A DNA stretch of 13,513 bases from Acetobacteraceae bacterium (GCA_003164305.1 PLSZ01000112.1:7514-21026), one strand, 5' to 3'. Positions 7,877 to 13,513 are shown, counted from the stretch's first letter. Translations and numbers: made by a program. The notes: a model not told the origin generated them from the sequence alone.

Positions 7877-7940
7877 CGCGTCCTGATGCCATCGTTGCTG
7901 TCGATGATGGCGCGGCGTGGAAGAGGCCGCAACCAAATCT
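7849..7940. repeat. Copy 1 of duplicated fitA promoter/start region
   Basis: Aligns without a large gap to about 8890-8982, offset 1041-1042 bp, at roughly 80% identity by eye. Shared text includes CGCTCAGGC, GGCCATCG, ATGCCATCGTTGCTG, CGATGATGGCGCGGCG and CAACCAAAT. The match covers the first antitoxin codons, the ribosome-binding region and the probable operator. Confidence 0.75.
7889..7910. promoter_or_regulatory. Candidate antitoxin operator, copy 1
   Basis: Imperfect inverted repeat CCATCG-TTGCTGT-CGATGATGG, 12 bp upstream of the degenerate fitA start. It is the equivalent of the site at 8930-8951; only one base differs between the two copies. RHH antitoxins usually bind palindromes at this position. 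Confidence 0.35.
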
Positions 7941-7981
7941 GGTCACCGGTGGGATGGCGCATGACTCGGCCGCCATTCGAT

Positions 7982-8009
7982 GATACCATAAGACGCGTTC
8001 CGATACCAT
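7982..8009. promoter_or_regulatory. Direct repeats GATACCAT ahead of DUF433 gene
   Basis: GATACCAT occurs at 7982-7989 and 8002-8009, start-to-start 20 bp (about two helical turns), 30-58 bp before the DUF433 start. This spacing is suited to cooperative binding on one face of DNA and may be the autoregulatory site of the DUF433 antitoxin. No experimental parallel is known to me. Confidence 0.35.
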
Positions 8010-8039
8010 CGGTCGCTTCCGATGAGAGGAACACTCAGT

Positions 8040-8282
8040 GTGAACCGGCTGCTCGATCGAATCTCCATCGATCCGGACATTTGCGGCGGCCGGCCCTGCA
8101 TCAAGGGCACCCGCGTTTGGGTCGCTCTGGTTCTGGATTTCCTGGCGGATGGGATGTCGGAAGCGGAATTACTGACCGAATATCCGCAACTCACCCACGA
8201 GGACGTCATGGCCGCGATCGCGTACGGCGCCGAGATGTCGCGCGAACGCGTCTTGCCGATTCCGCTCGGGCACGTGGCATGA
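8040..8282 (+). CDS. DUF433 family antitoxin-like protein
   Basis: 80 aa from GTG 8040, which has AGAGGA 9 nt upstream; an ATG at 8022 is in frame but lacks a ribosome-binding site. The family signature is clear at residues 11-25: DPDICGGRPCIKGTR, normally DP.ic.G.P.I.GTR. After it comes the helix-turn-helix-like segment DGMSEAELLTEYPQLTHEDV and MAAIAYGAE. DUF433 proteins are VapB-like antitoxins usually paired with a DUF5615 PIN-like toxin (family knowledge). That partner follows immediately: its ATG abuts this gene's TGA with no spacer, so translation is coupled. The partner is broken, so this antitoxin is probably an orphan. Complete and in good reading frame. Confidence 0.9.
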   Translation: MNRLLDRISIDPDICGGRPCIKGTRVWVALVLDFLADGMSEAELLTEYPQLTHEDVMAAIAYGAEMSRERVLPIPLGHVA

Positions 8283-8651
8283 ATGAAGATCAAGCTGGAT
8301 GAGAACATCGGCCGGCGCGGTGTCGAATGACTAACTTCCGCCGGCCACGATGTTCTGACGGTGCGTGATCAGGGTCTTCAGGGAGCGCCGGGCGAACGTC
8401 TCTTCAAGGTCTGTGCCGAAGAAGGCCGCGTCCTGATCACGTTGGACCATGACTTTGGTCAGGTCCTTAGATTTCCTCCCGAGCAAAGCGCCGGCCTGGT
8501 AATTCTGGAGTTCGGAGGGAGGTTAACTCCGCCATCACTGTCGCAACGGCTTCAGGAATTCCTGGTGTTGGCTAAAGTTCGATCTCCGGTGGGTGCATTG
8601 TGGATCATTGAGCCCGGCAGAATTCGGATTCACCTGAGACAGGAGGAATGA
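8283..8651 (+). pseudogene. DUF5615 PIN-like toxin, interrupted by in-frame TGA
   Basis: Reading from ATG 8283 gives MKIKLDENIGRRGVE, then TGA at 8328-8330, then LTSAGHDVLTVRDQGLQGAP, RVLITLDHDFGQVLRF and PPSLSQRLQEFLVL in the same frame to the stop at 8649-8651. The whole is 122 codons, the normal DUF5615 length. Conserved acidic residues of the PIN-like site are visible: D6 in LDEN, D29, D55 and D57 in LDHDF. The TGA at codon 16 separates D6 from the rest, and a restart at GTG 8361 would lose the first strand and D6, so an active nuclease is unlikely. The codon was probably TGG (Trp) before. A sequencing error is possible, but there is no other lesion. Confidence 0.85.
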
Positions 8652-8684
8652 CGCAACGCCGGCATCGATGACGAAAGCCGTCAC
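8652..8684 (-). pseudogene. fitB/VapC-type PIN toxin, first 11 codons only
   Basis: On the minus strand a GTG at 8684 overlaps the antitoxin stop (GTGA) and reads MTAFVIDAGVA, the standard N-terminus of VapC/FitB PIN-domain nucleases, including the first catalytic Asp (D7). The similarity stops exactly at 8652: the next base belongs to the stop codon of the convergent DUF5615 gene, and the frame then runs through its antisense. The four-base overlap is the usual fitA-fitB arrangement. This is the stub of a toxin gene truncated by the DUF433-DUF5615 module. Confidence 0.7.
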
Positions 8685-8917
8685 CGCTCCTCGCTGCCCT
8701 CGCGTAACAGTACTTCGGCCGGTGTATGGCGCCGCCCCGAGGTCAACGCGCGCAACTGCGCCGCCAGGTCTTCAAAGCCCAGATCCGCCTCAGCGCTGAG
8801 CGCCTGCGCCAAAATGTAACGCGCTTCCGCCTCAGCGGAGCGGCCATGCCGCACGGCCCGGCGCTTAAGTTTCGCCAGCACGTCGTCATCCAGGTTCCAC
8901 ACGCTCAGGCTGGCCAT
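8681..8917 (-). CDS. fitA: FitA/VapB-like ribbon-helix-helix antitoxin (orphan)
   Basis: 78 aa from ATG 8917, with GAGG about 5 nt upstream; the longer frame to 9022 is rejected because it translates the operator region. Residues 1-42 form a ribbon-helix-helix DNA-binding domain: strand MASLSVWNLDD, helices LAKLKRRAVRHGRSAEAEAR and YILAQAL. The C-terminal tail (FEDLAAQLRALTSGRRHTPA, EVLLREG) is the toxin-wrapping part of FitA-type antitoxins. Family members bind their own operator and neutralise a VapC/FitB ribonuclease encoded just downstream. Only the first 11 codons of that toxin remain (8652-8684), so this gene is intact but without a partner here. It may act on related toxins elsewhere, or be decaying. 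Confidence 0.88.
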   Translation of the reverse strand: MASLSVWNLDDDVLAKLKRRAVRHGRSAEAEARYILAQALSAEADLGFEDLAAQLRALTSGRRHTPAEVLLREGSEER

Positions 8918-8982
8918 CGTGTCCTCATGCCATCGTTGCTGGCGATGATGGCGCGGCGCGGAAGGGGACGGCAACCAAATTT
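8890..8982. repeat. Copy 2 of duplicated fitA promoter/start region
   Basis: Partner of 7849-7940. This copy is attached to the intact antitoxin. The two copies flank the DUF433-DUF5615 module in the same orientation, which would allow recombination between them. Confidence 0.75.
8930..8951. promoter_or_regulatory. Candidate antitoxin operator, copy 2
   Basis: Imperfect inverted repeat CCATCG-TTGCTGG-CGATGATGG, 12 bp before the fitA ATG, next to the ribosome-binding site. Conservation in the diverged copy 1 suggests it is functional DNA, not coding sequence. Confidence 0.4.
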
Positions 8983-9057
8983 GGTCAGACCCGTAGGCCG
9001 GTAGCGCGTTCACCGCCGCCATGCCACGCTCCCGTCCATCGCAAGGGAGCAGACAAC

Positions 9058-10053
9058 ATGCGCATCGTCGCGTTGGAAGAACACTACACGGTCCCCAAAA
9101 TCGTCGCCGGCATCGATCCCGCCGCAGTCGCGCTCCGCGGCTTTCCCGGCCCCGACTTTCCCTGGGCGCAAACCATCAAACGTAACGAACTCGCCGATCT
9201 GGGCCACGCGCGGCTCGCGGACATGGACGCCAGCGGGATCACCGTGCAAGTGCTTTCGGTCGCCGGGCCGGGGGCCGATCTCGTGCCGGGACAGGCGGGG
9301 ATCGATCTGGCGCGCGCTTACAACGACGCGCTCGCCGAAGCCTGCGCGCGGCACCCGGATCGTTACCGCGGCTTCGCGCACCTGCCGATGCTCGCGCCCG
9401 AGGCGGCGGCGATCGAACTGGAACGCTCGGTCAAGCAGCTCGGCTTCCACGGTGTGCTGGTGAACGGAGCCACCGATGGACTGTTCCTCGACCATCCGTC
9501 GTTCGATCCGATCCTGGAACGGGCCGCCGCGCTCGATCTGCCGATCTATATTCACCCCGGCATTCCGGTGGAGCCGGTGCGCAACGCTTACTACGACGGA
9601 CTGCCCGGCAACTTCAGCTTCACCATGGCACTGTCGGCCTGGGGCTGGCACGCGGAGACCGCGATCCACACGCTCCGCCTTGTCCTCAGCGGTGCGCTGG
9701 ACCGCCATCCGGGACTGAAGATCGTCATCGGCCACATGGGCGAGGCGTTGCCGTTCATGCTGGACCGGATCGACGAAACAACGGCCGCGCAGGCGAAGAC
9801 GCTGCTGAAACGATCGGTCAAACAAACGATCGTCGATCAGGTGTGGATCACGACCAGCGGTTTCTTCACGTTGGCTCCGTTCATGGCGGCGCTGGTGACG
9901 TTTGGCGCGGACCGGATCATGTTCTCGGTCGATTACCCGTTCGCGTCGAACGCGCGGGCGCGCGCGTTCCTCGACGCGCTGCCGGTGTCGCCGGCGGATC
10001 GTCAGAAGATCGCGCACGGCAACGCGGACAAGCTGCTGCGGCTGCCGGTGTGA
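9058..10053 (+). CDS. Amidohydrolase (ACMSD / gamma-resorcylate decarboxylase-like)
   Basis: 331-aa TIM-barrel metal-dependent enzyme of the amidohydrolase-2 family (PF04909), whose members decarboxylate or hydrate aromatic and related acids. Metal ligands by family alignment: E7 and H9 in ALEEHYTVP (the E-x-H motif of the decarboxylase branch), H166 in IYIHPGIP, and D292 in MFSVDYPF; H226 in IVIGHMGEALPF is the catalytic His. Length and motif spacing match 2,6-dihydroxybenzoate (gamma-resorcylate) decarboxylases and their uncharacterised relatives. AAGGGAG before the ATG supports the start. It ends 2 bp before the stop of a convergent ACS-family transporter, suggesting a shared substrate, perhaps an aromatic carboxylate. 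The exact substrate cannot be read from the sequence. Confidence 0.92.
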   Translation: MRIVALEEHYTVPKIVAGIDPAAVALRGFPGPDFPWAQTIKRNELADLGHARLADMDASGITVQVLSVAGPGADLVPGQAGIDLARAYNDALAEACARHPDRYRGFAHLPMLAPEAAAIELERSVKQLGFHGVLVNGATDGLFLDHPSFDPILERAAALDLPIYIHPGIPVEPVRNAYYDGLPGNFSFTMALSAWGWHAETAIHTLRLVLSGALDRHPGLKIVIGHMGEALPFMLDRIDETTAAQAKTLLKRSVKQTIVDQVWITTSGFFTLAPFMAALVTFGADRIMFSVDYPFASNARARAFLDALPVSPADRQKIAHGNADKLLRLPV

Positions 10054-10055
10054 CG

Positions 10056-11360
10056 TCAGGCCGGCACTGGCTCGGCCGCGTATTTCTCCAGCTCCGCCTC
10101 GTCGATCACCGTGGTCATCGCGAACTGGAACAGCGCCGCGCCGACCAGCGTGATCGCGGCGCCAATGCCCAGAGCCACGACGAAGGAGCCGGTGACGTCG
10201 ACGATGAACCCGGTCAGGATCGGCGACAGCGTGCCGCCCAGAAATCCGGCGAAATTCTGATTGCTGGCGGCCGAGGCGGTGTAGGCCTGAGGCGTCACCG
10301 CCGTCACCAGGATCCACTTACAGGTGATACCGAACTGCATGCAGAACATCGACACCGAGATGCAGGCGACCGCCATGCCGGCACTGGTGGCGACCGCGGC
10401 CAGGCCGGTGAACACCGCCGAGCCGAGCAGTCCGAGCACCAGAGGCAGACGGCGGCTGGCGATCACGCCCATGCCGCCCCGGACCAGCCGGTCGGACAAC
10501 CATCCGCCGCACAACGCGCCGAAAAACGCGCACAGCAACGGCACCGAGGCCAGGAACCCGGTCTTGGCGATGCTGATGTGCTGCTGCATCTCCAGATAGG
10601 CCGGCAACCAGGTCTGATACATCCAGGTGATGTACCCCGTGCAAAACGCGCCAAGCATCAGCACCCACATCGCGCGAAACCGGAACAGCGACGACCATTG
10701 GCGTAACGTGACCGAGGATTTCCCGGTGCGGTTCGCGCGCAAATATTCTTCGTCCTGGGGCTGCAGTACCTGCGTCCTCGGGTCGCGGTAGACCAGGAAC
10801 CAGATCACGGCCCCGGCGATGCCGGCCAGGCCCATGACGATGAACATGACCCGCCAGTCGAACGCCAGCATCAGGCCGGTCAGGATCGGCGGCGCCAGCG
10901 TCGGACCGATATATGCGCCCGAGGTATAGACTCCACTGGGCGTGCCGCGGTCCTTGGTAGCGAACCAGTCGCTGACCGAACGGGTCGCCGAGGGAAAGCA
11001 CGGTGCCTCGGTCGCGCCGAGCCCGATCCGCGACAGCATCAGCAGAAAGTAACTGCTGGCGAGACCGCCCGCCGCCTGGCACAGCGACCACACGATCATG
11101 GCCGCGCCGACCAGGAATTTCGGCCCGATACGGTCCAGCAAGTATCCTGATGGTAACTGCGCGATGCCGTAGGTCAGAGCCCAGGCGGAGCCGAGCGCGC
11201 CGATGGCGGTGGCGTTGAGGCCGAATTCCTGGCGGATTTTCAGGTTGCCGATCGCCAGTGTGGATCGGTCCATGTAGTTCATTGCGATCGCGGCGGTGAC
11301 CAGGATGATCGCCACCCATTGCATGCGCCGAAGTTGTCGAGATGGTCCGGTTTCGGACAT
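10056..11360 (-). CDS. MFS transporter, anion:cation symporter (ACS) family
   Basis: 434-aa inner-membrane secondary transporter with about 12 membrane segments. ACS features: the first helix leading to NYMDRSTLAI (residues 28-37), the loop 2-3 motif GYLLDRIGPK (about 72-81), and the family stretch RIGLGATEAPCFPSATRSVS plus DWFATKDRG (about 111-139). A long central loop (about 191-225) is followed by a second six-helix half with GGWLSDRLVRGG. ACS members import hexuronates, phthalate, 4-hydroxybenzoate and similar organic anions with protons. GGGAGG 7 nt before ATG fixes the start. It is convergent with the amidohydrolase and separated by 2 bp, so the transcripts must overlap at their 3' ends. 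No dedicated regulator is adjacent. Confidence 0.93.
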   Translation of the reverse strand: MSETGPSRQLRRMQWVAIILVTAAIAMNYMDRSTLAIGNLKIRQEFGLNATAIGALGSAWALTYGIAQLPSGYLLDRIGPKFLVGAAMIVWSLCQAAGGLASSYFLLMLSRIGLGATEAPCFPSATRSVSDWFATKDRGTPSGVYTSGAYIGPTLAPPILTGLMLAFDWRVMFIVMGLAGIAGAVIWFLVYRDPRTQVLQPQDEEYLRANRTGKSSVTLRQWSSLFRFRAMWVLMLGAFCTGYITWMYQTWLPAYLEMQQHISIAKTGFLASVPLLCAFFGALCGGWLSDRLVRGGMGVIASRRLPLVLGLLGSAVFTGLAAVATSAGMAVACISVSMFCMQFGITCKWILVTAVTPQAYTASAASNQNFAGFLGGTLSPILTGFIVDVTGSFVVALGIGAAITLVGAALFQFAMTTVIDEAELEKYAAEPVPA

Positions 11361-11560
11361 GGAAGCCTCCCATTTTTTACTGGCACGGCGTTGGGCCGGG
11401 CACGATTGGGGCGACGGTAACCTGGCGTGGCAGGGAGGGGAAGCGGTTTACGCGGGCGGAATGTTCGCTGCTACTGGATGAGTTGCTTCAGGCGAACCGC
11501 GGTTCGGAGCATCACCTGCCGCGTCGCGGATGATCGGTGGCCGAAAGAAAGGCAAAATTT

Positions 11561-11709
11561 ACCACGGAGAACACGGAGAACACGGAGAACCACGGAGATG
11601 CACTGAGAAGGTCAGGATAGCGCTTCGCGCGGTGTCGGATCGCACGCCCGCGCGAAGCGCTGTTTTTCCTTCTCAGTGGCCCTCAGTGGTCCTCGGTGTT
11701 CTCCGTGGT
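11561..11709. repeat. Long inverted element with tandem ACGGAG units, second copy type
   Basis: The left arm (11561-11611) has five units ending in GAG: four with ACGGAG, then ACTGAG, then AAGG. The right arm (11668-11709), read on the minus strand, has four: ACGGAG, ACCGAG, ACTGAG, ACTGAG, then AAGG. The outer 14 bp (11561-11574 with 11696-11709) and inner 11 bp (11601-11611 with 11668-11678) pair perfectly. Inside is a separate 13-bp perfect stem, 11619-11631 with 11649-11661 (AGCGCTTCGCGCG), followed by GTTTTT, which could end transcription. Translated, the arm gives HGEHGEHGE, a common false-gene signature. It lies between the MFS gene and the phasin; 11361-11560 and 11710-11812 show nothing else. 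Confidence 0.8.
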
Positions 11710-11812
11710 GAAGTCTTGCTTTGCCTGATCAGATCCGGACCAGATGCATTAGGGGCGCTGTCGGACCCGGTCTCCAATGACCGAGGCCGAGCGGAAAACT
11801 CCGGCCGGAATC

Positions 11813-11844
11813 AAAAACGCCCGGACCATCCCGGTCCGGGCGTT
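11813..11844 (-). terminator. Rho-independent terminator of the phasin gene
   Basis: A 12-bp perfect stem AACGCCCGGACC (11816-11827) with GGTCCGGGCGTT (11833-11844) and a 5-nt loop. On the minus strand the stem is followed by TTTTT, 27 bp after the phasin stop codon. Confidence 0.85.
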
Positions 11845-11870
11845 CTTCATCTCGTTGGCGACAGGGAAGA

Positions 11871-12374
11871 TCAGGCCGTCTTGCCGAACGTCTCAACCGC
11901 GGCGGTCACGCGCGCGGTGATCGGGGCCAGCGTTTGCTCAGTCAGCTTGATCGAGGCGTCGGCCATCTTGTTGGACTCGGCGACCGCTTTCTCGAACGCG
12001 GTCTTCGCGAAGCCGCTCTGTAGTTCGATCGCTTCCTTGATCGACTTCACGGTGCTGAGCGCCTTGAACGTCGCGACGGACTCTTCGAACGAGGCCTTGG
12101 CGGTGGCGGCGAACTGCTTCGTCAGGTCCTGCACGCCGGCAGCCCAGATCTGGCCGGCCTTGGTGAAGGCTTCGAGGTTGCCTTTGTTGAACGCGACGAG
12201 GCCTTCGGCATTGTTGAACATGTTTTTGGTTCCTTGGGTTTGGTTCGAGTCTGAAGTGAGTTGGGGGGCGGTCGTGGTGAGCATCCGGACCACCTTGGCC
12301 CCCGTCTCATCGACCATGACGCCGCTGTCCTTGCCCGGGCGGGCGCGGTCAGAAGCGATCGGTTTACGGATCAT
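11871..12374 (-). CDS. Phasin family protein
   Basis: 167-aa phasin (PF09361), a protein that coats polyhydroxyalkanoate granules in the cytoplasm. The core, about residues 60-165, is an amphipathic Ala/Lys/Glu-rich helical protein: LEAFTKAGQIWAAGVQDLTK, SVATFKALSTVKSIKEAIEL, FAKTAFEKAVAESNKMADAS and LAPITARVTAAVETF, all characteristic. The first ~51 residues are a polar, probably disordered extension (MIRKPIASDRARPGKDSG). The ATG at 12374 has an excellent AAGGAGAG, so the long form is likely; an internal ATG at 12221 also has AAGGAA upstream and would give a short form beginning MFNNAEGLVAF. It is monocistronic: own leader, strong terminator. A TGC-rich site upstream may bind a PhaR-type regulator. 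No PHA synthase lies in the window. Confidence 0.92.
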   Translation of the reverse strand: MIRKPIASDRARPGKDSGVMVDETGAKVVRMLTTTAPQLTSDSNQTQGTKNMFNNAEGLVAFNKGNLEAFTKAGQIWAAGVQDLTKQFAATAKASFEESVATFKALSTVKSIKEAIELQSGFAKTAFEKAVAESNKMADASIKLTEQTLAPITARVTAAVETFGKTA

Positions 12375-12450
12375 CGTATCTCTCCTTACGGTGGAAAAAA
12401 GGCCCGTTTAGGCACCTGAACTCCACCTTGGGTATCGGCCAGCGACTTTG

Positions 12451-12461
12451 CTGCACCGCAC
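12451..12461. promoter_or_regulatory. Possible PhaR-type site upstream of phasin
   Basis: CTGCACCGCAC, flanked by TTTG and CAAA, lies about 80 bp before the phasin ATG. It is one base off the CTGC-N3-GCAG pattern described for alphaproteobacterial PhaR repressors of phasin genes. A single weak match. Confidence 0.25.
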
Positions 12462-12611
12462 AAACGAGGATATGGACCCGCCGGCAGGACGGGTCAAGAA
12501 AAAAATGGTGCGGCGCACAAAATTCGTGAAACCAGGCTTTTCCCGGCCCGACACGCGAATGTTACGAGGCGTTCGATACATCGGGCCGCCGTCACACCCG
12601 GAGGACGCGCC

Positions 12612-13409
12612 GTGCCGGATGCCGCCATCATCGCGACCGAAGCCGCGGCAGCGCCGCTGGCGCTGGAGATCAGCTGCCTGACCAAACGGTTCGACCGCCC
12701 GGCGGTGGACGGGCTGGACCTGACCGTCGTCGCCGGAGAGTTTTTCACGCTGCTGGGACCGAACGGCGCCGGCAAGACGACCACATTGCGCATGGTGACC
12801 GGCCTGCTGCGGCCGGACGCGGGCCAGATCTCGGTCTTCGGGATCGACGCGCTGGCCGATCCCGTCGGCGCGAGGCGGATCATGGCCTGGGTGTCCGACG
12901 AGCCGATGATCTATGAAAAACTGACGCCGCTGGAATACCTCAGCTTCGTCTGTGGACTCTGGGCCGTCGATGGCGCGCCGGGACGCTCGCGCGAGCTGCT
13001 GCTGCGTCTCGGATTGGGCCCGCAGGCCGAGGAACGTTGCGAACGCCTGTCCAAAGGCATGCGGCAGAAGGTGGCGCTGGCGGGCGCGCTGGTGCACGAG
13101 CCGAAGCTGATCATCCTGGATGAACCGTTGACCGGCCTCGACGCGGGCTCCTCGCGCGCGGTGAAGGAGGTGCTGCGCGAACGGGTCGCGGCAGGCTGCG
13201 CCGTGATCATGACCACGCATATTCTGGATGTCGCCGAGCGCATGGCGGACCGCATCGGTGTCATCGCCAATGGCAAGCTGATCGCGGGCGGTACCCTCGA
13301 CGAGTTGCGTCGCCACGCCGGGTCCGGGCACGCCAGTCTGGAGGACACCTTTCTGACGCTTGTCGCCCAGGATGCGGGCCAGGACGCCGGGGAGTTGGTG
13401 GCGGCGTGA
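12612..13409 (+). CDS. ABC transporter ATP-binding protein (ABC-2 exporter type)
   Basis: 265-aa nucleotide-binding subunit that powers an exporter of unknown substrate at the inner membrane. Visible: Walker A GPNGAGKTT (residues 49-57), a Q-loop region in which the usual Gln is replaced (WVSDEPMIYEKL, as in the LPDEP variant of this subfamily), signature LSKGM (147-151), Walker B LIILDEP (166-172), D-loop GLD and H-loop H203 in TTHILD. The GTG start at 12612 has GGAGGA upstream. The C-terminal tail (DEL.., LEDTFLTLV) is typical of ABC-2 ATPases. The stop TGA overlaps the next gene's ATG by one base, so the permease is translationally coupled. All catalytic residues are present except the Q-loop Gln. 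Confidence 0.95.
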   Translation: MPDAAIIATEAAAAPLALEISCLTKRFDRPAVDGLDLTVVAGEFFTLLGPNGAGKTTTLRMVTGLLRPDAGQISVFGIDALADPVGARRIMAWVSDEPMIYEKLTPLEYLSFVCGLWAVDGAPGRSRELLLRLGLGPQAEERCERLSKGMRQKVALAGALVHEPKLIILDEPLTGLDAGSSRAVKEVLRERVAAGCAVIMTTHILDVAERMADRIGVIANGKLIAGGTLDELRRHAGSGHASLEDTFLTLVAQDAGQDAGELVAA

Positions 13410-13513
13410 TGGAGGCGGGCTCGATCGGCTGGTTCGCGGCGCACGAGGCGCGATTGGCGTGGCGCGATTTGTTGTCGCTGATGACCGCCGGCCGGCGCCG
13501 GAGTATCCGCACC
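13409..13513 (+). CDS. ABC-2 type permease, N-terminus only (cut by window edge)
   Basis: The ATG overlaps the stop of the ATPase gene (TGATG). The 35 visible codons read MEAGSIGWFAAHEARLAWRD then LLSLMTAGRRRSIRT, an amphipathic cytoplasmic lead-in like those that precede the first membrane helix in large ABC-2 permeases. The assignment rests mainly on coupling to the ATPase; no membrane segment is yet visible. Confidence 0.7.
   Translation, partial: MEAGSIGWFAAHEARLAWRDLLSLMTAGRRRSIRT

Larger units (their letters stand above)
7413..8039. other. Gene-poor stretch with hairpin repeat and toxin-antitoxin debris
   Basis: No intact gene is supported over these roughly 630 bp. Contents: a long inverted element (7538-7672), a degenerate fitA start (7799-7876), a duplicated antitoxin promoter region (about 7849-7940), and direct repeats ahead of the DUF433 gene (7982-8009). 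I see nothing clear in 7413-7537 or 7673-7798. Confidence 0.6.

Noticed and set aside
9010..10317. 435-aa minus-strand frame opposite the amidohydrolase
   Set aside because: Opposite strand of a gene with full catalytic motifs; the translation has no domain and is Arg/His/Gly-rich.
11530..12411. 293-aa plus-strand frame
   Set aside because: It begins by translating the ACGGAG repeat (HGEHGEHGE) and then reads the antisense of the phasin gene and terminator.
12408..13331. 307-aa minus-strand frame opposite the ABC ATPase
   Set aside because: Antisense to a clear ABC ATPase with Walker motifs; no recognisable fold.

Overview
The window reads as a piece of chromosome from a high-GC alphaproteobacterium, most likely an Acetobacteraceae/Rhodospirillales relative. 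This is inferred from the conserved gene order pcm - tolC - popZ-like - valS on the minus strand, the alphaproteobacterial PopZ terminal helices, an Acetobacteraceae-style phasin, and GC-rich coding with heavy antisense open frames. No 16S gene or other strict marker is present.

Layout. (1) 1-6048, minus strand, core block: pcm (protein-L-isoaspartate O-methyltransferase family), tolC-type outer-membrane efflux protein, a very long PopZ/DUF2497 polar organiser, then valS, which runs off the left edge. A cluster of REP-like palindromes separates popZ from valS. (2) 6143-6263, plus strand: tRNA-Cys(GCA) with its own promoter. (3) 6264-9040: a lower-GC accessory strip of broken and small genes. 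It holds a two-TM membrane-protein pseudogene, a DUF4926-type ORF, a long hairpin repeat, and a layered toxin-antitoxin locus. In that locus an intact fitA-like antitoxin is followed by only 11 codons of its PIN toxin, cut exactly at the stop codon of a convergent DUF433-DUF5615 module. The DUF5615 toxin of that module itself carries an in-frame TGA. A second, degenerate copy of the fitA promoter/start lies 1 kb away. (4) 9058-11360: an ACMSD/gamma-resorcylate-decarboxylase-type amidohydrolase facing an ACS-family MFS transporter, 2 bp apart and convergent, a plausible aromatic/carboxylic-acid uptake and decarboxylation pair. (5) 11561-11709: a second long hairpin repeat of the same architecture as the first. 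(6) 11813-12374: a phasin gene on the minus strand with a strong terminator. (7) 12612-13513: an ABC-2 type exporter operon (ATPase, then the start of the permease) running off the right edge.

The most interesting material is the stacked toxin-antitoxin wreckage at 7799-8951, and the pair of long inverted elements (7538-7672, 11561-11709) built from 8-10 nt units, each with exactly one more unit in its left arm than in its right. I did not find a clearly new multi-gene system.
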